This document shows, one piece after another, positions 24,447-33,427 of a DNA stretch of 64,000 bases. Numbering within the stretch: position 1 is the stretch's first letter; each line of letters starts with the position of its first letter. The position numbers were made by a program, and so were the translations under genes. Below the pieces are notes generated by a model that was given only the letters and a program-made list of their open reading frames with translations, did not search any database and was not told where the DNA came from. Origin of the DNA: Pseudomonas fluorescens (lineage in GTDB: Bacteria > Pseudomonadota > Gammaproteobacteria > Pseudomonadales > Pseudomonadaceae); assembly GCF_902498185.1 (NCBI RefSeq), contig NZ_CABVIX010000009.1, forward strand, positions 124,001 to 188,000. The letters are read 5' to 3'.

Positions 24447-26513
24447 TCAGAAACTCAGGTCGACCTTGGTCCAGAGCGTGCGCCCCGGCTCGCTCACCGC
24501 CTGTGGATCGCTGGCTGGATAGCCGAAGCCTGCATTGCCCGCCAGGTTCAGGTGTTCGGCGTAGGCCTTGTCGAACAGGTTGTCGACGCCAGCGCTCAGC
24601 TTGAGGTGCCTGTTTATCCTGTAGGCCCCATTCAGCGAGAACACGCCGAAACCTGCGCTCTTCTCATAGTCCTTGCCCACTACGTTGCCGTAGCCCTGAG
24701 CGATACGGTTCTGTGCCGCCACTACCCGCCACAAGGCTCCAGCGCTCCAGTCCTCGCGGCTGTAGGTCAGGCCCAGGCGGCTCTCCAGAGGAGGCATCTG
24801 CGGTAGCGCGTTGCCATCACTGCTGTTCTTGCCCCAAGCGTAGGCCAGGGTCGCGTCGGCTTTCCAGTTTTCCAACAGGTCATAGGCCGTGCCCAGCTCG
24901 CCGCCCATGATGCGTGCATCTACGTTCTGTGCCGTGGATGTGGACATGCCCATCATGGCGCTGCGGTAGTCGAACAGGATGTAGTCGCGGACCTGTCCGA
25001 CGTAGCCCGAGGCCCAGACGCTCAGGCGCTCGCCTTGGTACTGGATGCCGGCATCGAGCTGGGTGGTCTTTTCAGGCTTGATGCTGTCGAACGCATTGAC
25101 CGAACCCGCCGGGCCCGTTCTGGGCGAGAACAGCTCCCAGTAGTCCGCAAAGCGCTGGGCGTGACCCAGGCCGATGTACGCCGTGGCAGGCAACGCGGCC
25201 AGGTCGTGCTCGTAGCGCACAAACCCACTGGGCAGGGTATCGGCGCGGGTATCCCCGCGGGTGACGCTGGCCGCACGGAAGTCCTTGGCCGAAGCGCGGT
25301 CCAGGCGAGCGCCGGTGATCAGGCGGTCCCGGTCGGTGCTGTACCAGGTGAGCTCGCTGAATACGCCGTAGTCATGAAAGTGGGCATCCTTGGTCCAGGC
25401 CTGGCCCTCGTGTGCGTCGACCCCCATGCCACCGCGCAGGCGGTGTTCGTTGGTCTGCGCATCGACGCCGCTGACCAGTTGCACGTCAGCCCAGCGCCAG
25501 GTGCCCTTGATCCGTGCGCCGAGGGTGCGGCGGTCGACGTTGCTGACCATCGGCATGCCCATCATCCCGCTGCCCGAGGGCGAGCGCAGGCTGTAGTTGT
25601 CCATCACGTGGTCGGCGTAGTTGTAGTAGACCTGGGCCTCGATCTTGTCCAGCACCTGACCCAGGTTCGACTTCTCGAAACGCAGGCCGAGGCTTTCGCG
25701 CTTGAACTGCGAACCGTCCATGCCGCGCCCGGCATAACGGGCCTCGCCATCCCCCTTGCCAGCGGTGAGTTCGAGCAGGGTATCGGCGTCTGGCGTCCAG
25801 CCAAGGGTGGCGTCGCCGTTCCACTTGTCCCAGCGCGACGGCACGCTATCGCCGTTGCCGTCGTGGTAGTCGTCGGACCGTGACTGGTTGGCAATGAAGC
25901 GGGCATAGCCCTGGCTGTTGCCGGCCGCCGCATCGAGGACCTTGTCGAAGCGCCCGTTGGAGCCTGCCAGCATGCTGGCGTTGACCCGGCTGCCAAGCGC
26001 GCCGAATTGCTCGGGCTCACGCTCGAAGAGGATGGTCCCGGCCGATCCACCTGGCCCCCAGACCACGCTCTGCGGGCCCTTGATGACTGTGAGACGGTCG
26101 TAGGTTTCCGGCGAGATGTAAGACGTGGGCGCGTCCATGCGGTTGGGGCACGCTCCAAGCATTACTCCGCCGTTGGTGAGGATGTTCAGGCGCGAGCCGA
26201 ACATCCCGCGCAGCACCGGGTCGCCGTTGGTGCCACCGGAGCGGATGGCCGAGAACCCGGGGATGGTCTTGAGGTAGTCGGCGCCGTCGCTGGCGGGCAC
26301 CGGCTGGCGTGGGTCCTTCGGGTTGGTGACGATGGTCAGCGGCGAACTGGGGCCCACGGCGGTAATCACCGTCGGGCTCAGTTCGGCCGGGTCATGGGCG
26401 TGACCTGGGTGCGCGGGGTCGTCCGCCAGGGCGAGGGGCGCCAGCAGAGAGCCGCAGAGCCCGGCAAGGGTTCTGCGCAGGTGTGGATGAAACACGGGTG
26501 TGCAACCAGACAT
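24447..26513 (-). CDS. oprC: OprC-like TonB-dependent copper receptor
   Basis: The 688-residue outer-membrane receptor has a signal peptide (about 1-30), a His-rich N-terminus (DDPAHPGHAHDP), a TonB-box-like PTVITAVG near 47-54, and a plug domain with LRGMFGSRLNILTNGGVMLG. A beta-barrel ending in ...VDLSF follows. Cys122 and Met126 (CPNRM) and His302 and Met304 (HVM) reproduce the CxxxM/HxM copper site described for P. aeruginosa OprC, with the same 180-residue separation between Cys and His as I recall it. It should import copper with energy from TonB. It is fourth in a copper operon of five genes. Confidence 0.92.
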   Translation of the reverse strand: MSGCTPVFHPHLRRTLAGLCGSLLAPLALADDPAHPGHAHDPAELSPTVITAVGPSSPLTIVTNPKDPRQPVPASDGADYLKTIPGFSAIRSGGTNGDPVLRGMFGSRLNILTNGGVMLGACPNRMDAPTSYISPETYDRLTVIKGPQSVVWGPGGSAGTILFEREPEQFGALGSRVNASMLAGSNGRFDKVLDAAAGNSQGYARFIANQSRSDDYHDGNGDSVPSRWDKWNGDATLGWTPDADTLLELTAGKGDGEARYAGRGMDGSQFKRESLGLRFEKSNLGQVLDKIEAQVYYNYADHVMDNYSLRSPSGSGMMGMPMVSNVDRRTLGARIKGTWRWADVQLVSGVDAQTNEHRLRGGMGVDAHEGQAWTKDAHFHDYGVFSELTWYSTDRDRLITGARLDRASAKDFRAASVTRGDTRADTLPSGFVRYEHDLAALPATAYIGLGHAQRFADYWELFSPRTGPAGSVNAFDSIKPEKTTQLDAGIQYQGERLSVWASGYVGQVRDYILFDYRSAMMGMSTSTAQNVDARIMGGELGTAYDLLENWKADATLAYAWGKNSSDGNALPQMPPLESRLGLTYSREDWSAGALWRVVAAQNRIAQGYGNVVGKDYEKSAGFGVFSLNGAYRINRHLKLSAGVDNLFDKAYAEHLNLAGNAGFGYPASDPQAVSEPGRTLWTKVDLSF

Positions 26514-26576
26514 AGTGATTCCAGTCGATCAGTCATGAAGGTACGCAGGGCTTTTGGTCCTGAGCGTGCAAGGGTT

Positions 26577-27002
26577 TCAGACGTGAGTCGGGACTGGCGG
26601 GGCGCGGCTGCGGGCGCCTGGGAACACCGCCTGGCGGGCATGGCCCTGGCGGGTCTGGCGCGGTAGAAGGCTAGCTTGCAGCTGCGCGCCGATGCTGAGC
26701 GGGCTGAGGGTCTGGGGCAGGCCAGGGCAGTTGAAGAGCAGGCTGCAGTAGCCGCATTTTTCCCAGAGCACATGCAGTTGGCCATCGTTGCCGTGGCCGT
26801 GATCGCCCGTATCAGCCTGGTGATGCCCGGCCGCCATGGGCATGTCCATGGGCATGCCGGCGTGATGGTTCATCGGCATCGACTGGGAAACCAGCGGTCC
26901 GATGAAGATCATCCACATGGCAAACAGGCTCAGCCAGCCGCCACCGATGCGCCTGCGTTCAGGACGGGTGGGCCAGGGGAGGCGCTTGCGCAAGGTGCTC
27001 AT
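26577..27002 (-). CDS. DUF2946 protein with Met/His-rich copper-type segment
   Basis: The 141-residue protein has one N-terminal hydrophobic segment (about residues 20-40, GGWLSLFAMWMIFIGPLVSQSM), then a Met/His-rich stretch (MPMNHHAGMPMDMPMAAGHH) and the DUF2946 core WEKCGYCSLLF with paired cysteines. DUF2946 proteins accompany TonB copper receptors and PCuAC chaperones in many Pseudomonas genomes. A periplasmic or membrane-anchored copper-binding role is inferred from composition and context only. The gap to the PCuAC gene is 20 bp. Confidence 0.78.
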   Translation of the reverse strand: MSTLRKRLPWPTRPERRRIGGGWLSLFAMWMIFIGPLVSQSMPMNHHAGMPMDMPMAAGHHQADTGDHGHGNDGQLHVLWEKCGYCSLLFNCPGLPQTLSPLSIGAQLQASLLPRQTRQGHARQAVFPGARSRAPPVPTHV

Positions 27003-27022
27003 GAGGAGCGCGGCTCAGGTGA

Positions 27023-27505
27023 TCAGTGCGCGTGAGGCTGGTCCTGATTGCCAGCCGGGGGCTGCTTCTGTACGGATACATCGACCGTGATGTCGCCGGC
27101 CCTTTCGAAATGCAAGGTCAGCGCAAAGCGCTTGCCCGCGCGGAGCAGACTACGGTCCTTGGGCTGCATCAGCATCACATGATAGGCGCTGGGTGCGAAG
27201 GTCAGGTCCTGGCCTGCTGGAACGACCACGCTCTGAACCTGCTGCATCTTCATCAGGCCCGCCGCAGTCTGGATGTGCTCGTGCAGTTGCGCATCGTCGC
27301 TGATCGGACTGTCCACGCCAAGCAGGCGGTCGTCCTGCTGGCCATTGTTGTGCACCACGAAGTAAGCGGCGACGTTGGGCGCGTTCGGTGGCAGTTCCAG
27401 TGACCAGGGGTGAACGATGTGCAGCTCGCCCCCAGTGTATTCGTGGGCATTGGCGAAGGCGCCAGGCAGCAGCAAGGCAGCCAGGAGCAAGGTGTGCTTG
27501 AGCAT
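27023..27505 (-). CDS. PCuAC-family periplasmic copper chaperone
   Basis: The 160-residue protein has a signal peptide (about residues 1-20, MLKHTLLLAALLLPGAFANA) and the PCu(A)C core: VHPWSLELPPNAPNVAAYFVV, then His75/His77, Met85/Met87 and His109/Met111 in LHEHIQTAAGLMKM and YHVMLM. This gives the H(x)M-x10-M-x21-HxM copper(I) ligand set. A second, more flexible His-rich tail (QDQPHAH) may hold copper(II). The family delivers copper to cytochrome oxidase CuA sites. Here it sits in a copper uptake operon between two DUF2946 genes. Confidence 0.9.
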   Translation of the reverse strand: MLKHTLLLAALLLPGAFANAHEYTGGELHIVHPWSLELPPNAPNVAAYFVVHNNGQQDDRLLGVDSPISDDAQLHEHIQTAAGLMKMQQVQSVVVPAGQDLTFAPSAYHVMLMQPKDRSLLRAGKRFALTLHFERAGDITVDVSVQKQPPAGNQDQPHAH

Positions 27506-27553
27506 GGGATTTCTCCGGTTCTGTTCAGGTTCGCAACGGCAGGCGCGGTGAAC

Positions 27554-27946
27554 TCAGCTCAGCGGAGAGGCTCGGGGATTGATCGTCGGCCACTGCTGGC
27601 GCGGCGTGGGCTGGTAGGCAAGGAGCGGTGTCGCAGCGCTGCGTGACAATGGCTGCGGATGGGTCAACGGCGGTACGTGCCCCGGCAGCGCCAGCACGGG
27701 CGCTGCGCCCGAGCAGCACCAGCAGTGTTGCATGTTGGAATGGTCATCGCCTTGCTGGCCGAGGTCCAGCTTGCCCAGGGCCACGATCTCGGCCTTGGCC
27801 TTGCCAGAAACACTCGAGCAGAAAGCACCCCACAGCAGTTGCTCATCCGGGCCCTTGGGGGCGGCGGACGACAACGGCATGGCCAGCAGGTTGAACAGCA
27901 CTGCAAGGCAGGCGATCCAGGCTAGGGCAGGCCGATGTGGGGTCAT
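27554..27946 (-). CDS. DUF2946 protein, first gene of the copper operon
   Basis: The 130-residue protein has a signal or anchor helix (ALAWIACLAVLFNLLAMPLSSAA), a cysteine in LLWGAFCSS, and the core QHCWCCSGAAP with three cysteines near residue 82. It is a paralogue of the DUF2946 protein two genes downstream but lacks its Met/His-rich stretch. Upstream, a TATACT -10-like hexamer lies on the minus strand at 27993-27988, though I see no good -35. The spacing of 48 bp to the PCuAC gene supports one operon. Function is inferred from context only. Confidence 0.72.
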   Translation of the reverse strand: MTPHRPALAWIACLAVLFNLLAMPLSSAAPKGPDEQLLWGAFCSSVSGKAKAEIVALGKLDLGQQGDDHSNMQHCWCCSGAAPVLALPGHVPPLTHPQPLSRSAATPLLAYQPTPRQQWPTINPRASPLS

Positions 27947-28046
27947 GGAGAGATCCGGTCAGGAATCAGTGCGGTATTGTAACGCGCAGTATAGGGAAAA
28001 TTGGCCAGGGTGCGGTGAAGTGCCGCATCGGCTATTTCCTCCTCTC

Positions 28047-28904
28047 TCAGATCGCCTTGTTACGGCCCATCAATCCCCGCACGGTTTCCTGCAGGTCGGC
28101 AGGCAGTACTACCACTTTGGCGTTATCACTGGACGCGAGGTTTTCCATGGCACCGATGTAGCGCTCGCCCAGCAGGTACATGGCCGGGGTGATCTCGCTG
28201 CCCACGGCATCCTTGACCAGGCTGATCGCCCGCGCGGAGGCCTCGGCGAGGCTGATCTGCGCTTCGGCGTCGAGCCTGGCTGACTGCAAGCGGGCTTCGG
28301 CCTCGAGGATGGCGGCCTGCTTGGCGCCCTCGGCACGGGTCACGTCGGCCTTTCGCTCACGTTCGGCGGCGGCTTGGCGCTCCATGGCCAGCTGCATGTT
28401 CTCGGAAGGCTTGATGTCCTGGATCTCGACCGAACGTACGGTCACGCCCCAGTCTTCGGTCTGCTCGGACATCGCCTCGCGCAGGCGCGCCTTGATCTGT
28501 TCGCGGCTGGACAACGCTTCGTCCAGGTCCATGGCACCCACGATGGCGCGCAGCGAGGTCATGGTCAGGCTGGTGACCGCGAACGAAAAATCCTGTACGC
28601 CGTAGGAGGCCTTCTGTGGGTCGACGACCTTGGCGAAGCACAGGGCATTGGCGACGATCACGGCGTTGTCGCGGGTGATGATCTCCTGCTGCTGCACGTC
28701 CAGGATGATGTCCTTGGTGGGCAGGCGATAGGCGACCACGTCCATGTACGGAATGAGGATATTCAGGCCCGGCTTGAGGGTGCCGTGGTAGCGGCCCAAA
28801 CGCTCGACGATCCATTCCTCGCCCTGGGGCACGATGCGTACGCCCTTGAACAGGGTAATCAGGACGAACGCGGCGATGGTGACGACGACGATGAGACTGG
28901 TCAT
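28047..28904 (-). CDS. SPFH/Band 7 (stomatin-like) membrane protein
   Basis: The 285-residue protein has one N-terminal membrane helix (about residues 3-20) followed by a complete SPFH domain: GVRIVPQGEEWIVERLGRYHGTLKPGLNILIPY, VVDPQKASYGV and the coiled-coil ERQAAAERERKADVTRAEGAKQAAILEAEA. This matches QmcA/stomatin-type proteins that form rings in membrane microdomains. The NfeD gene lies immediately upstream in the same direction (24 bp), the classic SPFH-NfeD pair. The partner protease is not encoded nearby. Confidence 0.93.
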   Translation of the reverse strand: MTSLIVVVTIAAFVLITLFKGVRIVPQGEEWIVERLGRYHGTLKPGLNILIPYMDVVAYRLPTKDIILDVQQQEIITRDNAVIVANALCFAKVVDPQKASYGVQDFSFAVTSLTMTSLRAIVGAMDLDEALSSREQIKARLREAMSEQTEDWGVTVRSVEIQDIKPSENMQLAMERQAAAERERKADVTRAEGAKQAAILEAEARLQSARLDAEAQISLAEASARAISLVKDAVGSEITPAMYLLGERYIGAMENLASSDNAKVVVLPADLQETVRGLMGRNKAI

Positions 28905-28928
28905 GGCTCTATGCTTCCTTTTTGCAGA

Positions 28929-29366
28929 TCAGGCCCGGGCAACCCGGGCGGTGTTGCCTTCGATGGCAGTGATGCGTACCCGCTCGCCGGCGACGATCTC
29001 GGCGTCGGCCACACAGACCCATTCCTCGCTGCCAAGGACAGGCTTCTGGAATCGCACGCGGCCCTTCTGGAACTCGGACACCGAGGCCGTCAGCAGCCCG
29101 ACCTCGCCGATCACGTTGTCGGCGGTCCAACGTTTATCGGGTGTCTTCTTCTTGAACACCTTGAACCACAGTGCCGTTGTCACGGCTGAGAAGATCACCC
29201 ACAGCAGCACCTGCATGTCGAGCTGCAGGCTCGGCGCCATGTAAGTGACAAGCGACACCAGCAGCGCGCCGATGCCGAACCAGAGGATGAAGAAAGTTGG
29301 CAGCATCAGTTCGAGCACGATCAGCCCGAAACCGAATACCAGCCAGATCCACCATTGCATTTCCAT
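28929..29366 (-). CDS. NfeD-family membrane protein
   Basis: The 145-residue protein has three or so N-terminal membrane segments (WIWLVFGFGLIVLELMLPTFFILWFGIGALLVSLVTYM, then a third near 50-70) and a C-terminal OB-fold domain (VGLLTASVSEFQKGRVRF...ITAIEGNTARV). The short NfeD type (YbbK partner) is meant. It is thought to anchor or organise the adjacent SPFH protein and affect membrane fluidity. It is first in the two-gene operon. Confidence 0.92.
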   Translation of the reverse strand: MEMQWWIWLVFGFGLIVLELMLPTFFILWFGIGALLVSLVTYMAPSLQLDMQVLLWVIFSAVTTALWFKVFKKKTPDKRWTADNVIGEVGLLTASVSEFQKGRVRFQKPVLGSEEWVCVADAEIVAGERVRITAIEGNTARVARA

Positions 29367-29586
29367 ATGGGCGAATTCTTCCGTGGGGAGGGCGCGGTAG
29401 TGTAAAGCAGGGTGTGGCGATGGGCTATGTAAGCAAGTCTCTATCTGATGTAGGAATAGTCACTGCTCTATGCGCGTATGCCGACCATGCCTGCGATCAC
29501 CTGGTGTGGTGGCCCGGGCTGTAGGCATGGTCACTTATTCTGGAGTTCGGTCAGGGCTGGCGCGCCCCTCAGAGGCGGAGCTTTGT

Positions 29587-29997
29587 CTAGCGAGTCGAGA
29601 TCAACCAGTCTTCCACCCGTAGTCCGGGAACTCGCTGGAACTCCCGTAGGTTGTTGGTAACCAGAAGGAGCCCAAGAGAACGGGCATGCCCAGCGATCAT
29701 CTGGTCATACGGCCCGATGGGCGTACCGGCCTGGGCTAGTTCGGCGCGCAATTGGCCGCTATGGACTGCTGCATGTCTGTCGTAATCGAGCACTTCCAGG
29801 CGTGCCGCGAAGCCTTCGATGACGGACAAATTTCGCTCGGGAGCCGCAGATTTTTCCGCGCCGTAGATCAGCTCCATCATTGTGATGGTACTGATGCACA
29901 TCTGGCCGTTATGTCTATTGAACGCATCTCGCACGATCTGCGGCTTGTTCTTGATCGCGAAGATGCAGATGTTGGTATCGAGCATGTATTTGAGCAT
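29587..29997 (-). CDS. vapC: VapC toxin, PIN-domain ribonuclease
   Basis: The 136-residue PIN-domain protein begins MLKYMLDTNICIF with the first catalytic Asp at residue 7. It has STITMMELIYGAEKS (Glu near 43) and IGPYDQMIAGHARSLGLLLVTNN with the C-terminal acidic residues. VapC toxins cut tRNA or rRNA; those of this VapC type often cut initiator tRNA-fMet in the anticodon loop, which is not shown here. Its start codon shares one base with the vapB stop, so the genes are translationally coupled. Base composition is lower in GC than the flanking genes. Confidence 0.92.
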   Translation of the reverse strand: MLKYMLDTNICIFAIKNKPQIVRDAFNRHNGQMCISTITMMELIYGAEKSAAPERNLSVIEGFAARLEVLDYDRHAAVHSGQLRAELAQAGTPIGPYDQMIAGHARSLGLLLVTNNLREFQRVPGLRVEDWLISTR

Positions 29998-30227
29998 TAG
30001 AAACCGTCACGCTCCTGATCAGTCGGCTGCTCCCGCAGAGACATGAAATCCGCGCTCACATTCTCCCCATCGAACCAGCTGTCCCAAGCTTCGCCTGCGG
30101 GCGAAATGATTCGGGTGTGGCCCATGGCAACGACATCGACGCGGGTAATGTGATCAGGCAAGGCGACGGATTTGGGCAAGCGGATAGCCTGACTACGGTT
30201 GTTTTTGAAGACTGCACCTTGCTCCAT
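29997..30227 (-). CDS. vapB: VapB antitoxin
   Basis: The 76-residue protein begins with an AbrB/SpoVT-type swapped-hairpin DNA-binding domain, AVFKNNRSQAIRLPKSVALPD, typical of VapB, and ends with an acidic, Trp/Phe-rich tail (EAWDSWFDGENVSADFM) that would wrap round the toxin. With VapC it should bind the palindrome found upstream and repress the operon. Confidence 0.92.
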   Translation of the reverse strand: MEQGAVFKNNRSQAIRLPKSVALPDHITRVDVVAMGHTRIISPAGEAWDSWFDGENVSADFMSLREQPTDQERDGF

Positions 30228-30261
30228 GGCGTACCCCCAGGGAAGAGTAAATGTATGTCTG

Positions 30262-30299
30262 AGTGTATGCCGGATCGCGTATATGTCAACGGCATATAC
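30262..30299 (-). promoter_or_regulatory. vapBC promoter and palindromic operator
   Basis: On the minus strand TTGACA (30289-30284) and TACACT (30267-30262) form a sigma-70 promoter with 16-bp spacing. The -35 lies inside a perfect inverted repeat, GTATATG (30279-30285) and CATATAC (30293-30299), the expected form of a VapBC autorepression site. A second pair of GTATG motifs lies at about 30253 and 30265. Confidence 0.65.
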
Positions 30300-30312
30300 A
30301 GCGGCTGGTCGC

Positions 30313-31032
30313 TTATACCTCCAGTGCAGCCATCAACCCTTCAGCTGTGAAAAACTCCCGGTCCACCGCCGCCAGCGCCGGCCGCTTCAGCACCAGCACC
30401 GGCACCCCGCGCTCGCGCGCCACTTCAAGCTTGGGCTCGGTCGCGGCGCTGCCGCTATTCTTGCTCACCAGCACATCGATCTGCCGCCGCTCGAATAGTG
30501 CACGCTCCTCGTCCAGTCGAAACGGGCCGCGCGCGCCGATCACTTCGCAGCGGTCGTTGCCGGGGCAGGCTTCCAGCGCGCGCAGGGTCCAGAACTGATC
30601 CGGGGGAATCTCGTCCAGATGCTGCAAGGGTTCACGCCCTAGGGTAAACAGCGGGCGCTGGAACGGTCGCAGGGCTTCGATCAGTCCGTGCCAGTCCTCG
30701 ACCTCCCGCCAGTCATCCCCGGGCTGCGCTTGCCAGCCGGCACGACGCAAGGCCCAGCTGGGAATCCCGGCCAAACGCGCCGCCCGGGCTGCGTTGCCGC
30801 TAATCTGCGCGGCGTAGGGGTGGGTAGCGTCGATCAGCAGCGTGATGCCGGTTTCGCGCAGAAATGCGGCCAGCCCTTCGGTGCCGCCGTAGCCACCCAC
30901 CCTCACCTGGCAGGCCAGGTCCTGGGGGACCCGGCCAATGCCGGCCAGGCTGTAGATATGCTCTGGCCCAAGCCTTCGGGCAATGGCCAGGGCTTCGGTC
31001 ACGCCGCCCAGCAGCAGGATCCGCTGGCTCAT
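30313..31032 (-). CDS. cobK: CobK, precorrin-6A reductase
   Basis: The 239-residue protein begins [21 protein letters not shown] with the nucleotide-binding loop, followed by [32 protein letters not shown] and, near the C-terminus, [23 protein letters not shown], the CobK/CbiJ signature. It uses NADPH to reduce precorrin-6A in corrin-ring synthesis. The ATG at 31032 overlaps the cbiD stop (ATGA). It is the last gene of the leftward cobL-cbiD-cobK operon. Confidence 0.93.
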   Translation of the reverse strand: MSQRILLLGGVTEALAIARRLGPEHIYSLAGIGRVPQDLACQVRVGGYGGTEGLAAFLRETGITLLIDATHPYAAQISGNAARAARLAGIPSWALRRAGWQAQPGDDWREVEDWHGLIEALRPFQRPLFTLGREPLQHLDEIPPDQFWTLRALEACPGNDRCEVIGARGPFRLDEERALFERRQIDVLVSKNSGSAATEPKLEVARERGVPVLVLKRPALAAVDREFFTAEGLMAALEV

Positions 31033-32123
31033 CGCACGCCCGCCCGGCCGACGATGCCGCCTTGGCGGTCGATGGCGAATACTTCGACCTGCACTTGGGC
31101 CGGCACCACGCTGCGGGCGAACGCCAAGGCGTGCCGGCATACGGCATCACCCAGGGCGACACCTTCGGCATGCGCCATGGCCAGTGCCTGCTGGCTGGTG
31201 TTGGCGCCGAGGATGGCGGCCTGCAATACGGCGCCGGCGCCTGTGTCGGCGGCCCAGGCGGCCAGCTGCGGCAAGTCGATGCTGGAGTGGCGGCTGTGAA
31301 GGTCCATGTGCCCGGCGGCCAGCTTGCTGATCTTGCCGAAGCCGCCACACAGGCTGAGCCGCGCCACGGGCACCTTGCGCAGGTGCTTGAGCACCGCGCC
31401 GACGAAGTCGCCCATTTCGATCAGGGCGATTTCCGGCAAGGCGTAGACCCGGCGCATCGTGTCTTCGCTGGCATTGCCGGTGCAAGCGGCGATATGGGTG
31501 TAGCCATTGGTGTGGGCCACGTCGATGCCTTGGTGGATCGAGGCGATGTAGGCCGAACAGGAGAATGGCCGGACGATCCCGCTGGTGCCAAGGATCGACA
31601 GCCCGCCAAGGATGCCCAGCCTGGGGTTCATGGTCTTGAGCGCCAGCTGCTCGCCGTCACGTACGTTGACCGTGACCTCGAAGCCACCCGCGTAGCCTGC
31701 TTCTGTGGCCAGCTGCTGCAGGTGATCGCCGATCATCCGGCGGGGCACTGGATTGATCGCCGGTTCACCCACGCCCAGCACCAGGCCGGGGCGCGTCACG
31801 GTGCCCACGCCCTGGCCGGCGATGAAGCGCACTCCAGGCTCGGCCACCAGGCGCACCTGGCTGAACAGCAGGGCGCCGTGGGTCACGTCCGGGTCGTCGC
31901 CGGCATCCTTGAGGGTGCCGGCCTCGGCGCATACGCCGTCGCGCCTGCAGAACTCAAGGCGCATCTGCACCTGCTTGCCCTTGGGCAAGGTGATTTCGAC
32001 GGCATCGATCAGTTCGCCTGTGAGCAACAGACGCGCCGCGGCAAGGCTGGTGGCGGTGGCGCAGCTGCCAGTCGTCAAGCCGCTGCGCAGGGGCGCGGGC
32101 TGCTCGCGGGTTTCCTCACGCAT
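31029..32123 (-). CDS. cbiD: CbiD, cobalt-precorrin-5B C1-methyltransferase type
   Basis: The 364-residue protein begins [25 protein letters not shown], the CbiD signature, with [34 protein letters not shown] and [18 protein letters not shown] further on. CbiD methylates C1 in the anaerobic route, whereas the aerobic Pseudomonas denitrificans route uses CobF. Its presence with CobG means the pathway here is a mosaic. It overlaps cobK by four bases and cobL by eight, so translation is coupled. Confidence 0.94.
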   Translation of the reverse strand: MREETREQPAPLRSGLTTGSCATATSLAAARLLLTGELIDAVEITLPKGKQVQMRLEFCRRDGVCAEAGTLKDAGDDPDVTHGALLFSQVRLVAEPGVRFIAGQGVGTVTRPGLVLGVGEPAINPVPRRMIGDHLQQLATEAGYAGGFEVTVNVRDGEQLALKTMNPRLGILGGLSILGTSGIVRPFSCSAYIASIHQGIDVAHTNGYTHIAACTGNASEDTMRRVYALPEIALIEMGDFVGAVLKHLRKVPVARLSLCGGFGKISKLAAGHMDLHSRHSSIDLPQLAAWAADTGAGAVLQAAILGANTSQQALAMAHAEGVALGDAVCRHALAFARSVVPAQVQVEVFAIDRQGGIVGRAGVR

Positions 32124-33324
32124 CGGGCTTGACCGCCTCGAGAAGAGTAATCGGCAGTGCCTGGCGCCAGGTGTCGAAAACCCCCAGAGGCTGGGCCTGG
32201 GCGATGTGGATGCGGGTCAGCTCGCCGCCATGACGCTCGCGCCAGTTCACCAGGGCCAGTTCGCTCTGCAGGGTGACGGCGTTGGCCACCAGCCGTCCGC
32301 CAGGCCGCAGCTGCTCCCAGCACCGCTCAAGCACGCCCTCGCGGGTCACGCCGCCGCCGATGAAGACCGCATCGGGGCGCTCCAGGCCTTGCAGTGCGCC
32401 GGGTGCGGGGCCCCGCACCAGTTGCAGGCCGGGCACGCCCAGGGCGTCGCGATTGTGCTCGATGAACTGCTGCCGGCCTGCGTCGGCTTCGATGGCAAGG
32501 GCCCGGCAGCTGGGGTGGGCGCGCATCCACTCGATGCCGATCGAGCCGCAGCCAGCGCCCACATCCCACAGCAGCTCGCCTGGACGTGGCGCCAGGCGCG
32601 CCAGCGTGATGGCGCGCACGTCGCGCTTGGTCAACTGGCCGTCATGGCGAAAACTGCTGTCGGGCAGCCCGGCTACCGGTGACAGGCGCGGGGCGTCGGG
32701 CGCGGCGATGCATTCGATGGCGACCAGGTTCAGCGCCGCGATTGCGGGAGCCTCCCAATGCTCGGCCGTGCCTTCGAGATGGCGCTCGGCAGGACCACCC
32801 AGATGCTCGAAGACCTGCAAGCGGCTCGGGCCGAAACCTCGTTCACGCAGCAGCCCCGCAATGGCGGCGGGACTCTCGCCGTCGTTACTCAATGCCAGCA
32901 GGCGTACGCCGCTGTAGAGGTGCCGGTTGAGGGACGCCAGAGGCCGCGCCACCACTGATACGGTTACCACCTCCTGTAACGGCCAGCCCAGGCGTGCCGC
33001 CGCCAGCGAACAGGAGGAGGGCATCGGCAGGACCTGCATGTCCGCTGCCGGCACGTGCCGCGCGAGGCTCGCGCCGACGCCGTAGTACATCGGGTCGCCG
33101 CTGGCCAGCACGCACACCGGCTCACCCTGCAGGGCCAGGACCGGGGCGAGGGAAAACGGACTGGACCAGGTCAGGCGCTCGCCACCGATGCAGCGCGGCA
33201 GCAGCTCCAGCTGGCGCGGGCTGCCGAAAATTCGCCCGGCACCCAGCAACGCGCGCCGGGCGTTCTTGCCCAGGCCGCTGAAACCGTCTTCACCAATACC
33301 CACTACTGTCAGCCAGGGCGACAT
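32116..33324 (-). CDS. cobL: CobL, precorrin-6B C5,15-methyltransferase/decarboxylase
   Basis: The 402-residue protein is a CbiE-CbiT fusion. The N-terminal methylase (about 1-200) has [23 protein letters not shown] and [15 protein letters not shown]. The C-terminal CbiT part (about 210-400) has [22 protein letters not shown] as its S-adenosylmethionine motif. Together they methylate C5 and C15 and remove the C12 acetate carboxyl. It is first in its operon and divergent from cobG across 103 bp. Confidence 0.94.
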   Translation of the reverse strand: MSPWLTVVGIGEDGFSGLGKNARRALLGAGRIFGSPRQLELLPRCIGGERLTWSSPFSLAPVLALQGEPVCVLASGDPMYYGVGASLARHVPAADMQVLPMPSSCSLAAARLGWPLQEVVTVSVVARPLASLNRHLYSGVRLLALSNDGESPAAIAGLLRERGFGPSRLQVFEHLGGPAERHLEGTAEHWEAPAIAALNLVAIECIAAPDAPRLSPVAGLPDSSFRHDGQLTKRDVRAITLARLAPRPGELLWDVGAGCGSIGIEWMRAHPSCRALAIEADAGRQQFIEHNRDALGVPGLQLVRGPAPGALQGLERPDAVFIGGGVTREGVLERCWEQLRPGGRLVANAVTLQSELALVNWRERHGGELTRIHIAQAQPLGVFDTWRQALPITLLEAVKPDA

Positions 33325-33427
33325 CCCACTTCCTCATCCACGAACGCCGTTCGACAGCAGACTTTTCATGCCGTCGGACAAAGCAGGCATAATACCGCGC
33401 CTTCTACCATGAAGGGCTCTTTCACGA

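Noticed and set aside
29367..29586. Possible small gene or mobile-element remnant between nfeD and vapC
   Set aside because: The 220 bp are poorer in GC, but the short plus-strand frames have no ribosome site, no recognisable product and no inverted ends.
33325..33427. Possible cobalamin riboswitch between cobL and cobG
   Set aside because: The region is only 103 bp and contains no B12-box-like sequence; no fold of that class could fit upstream of either gene.
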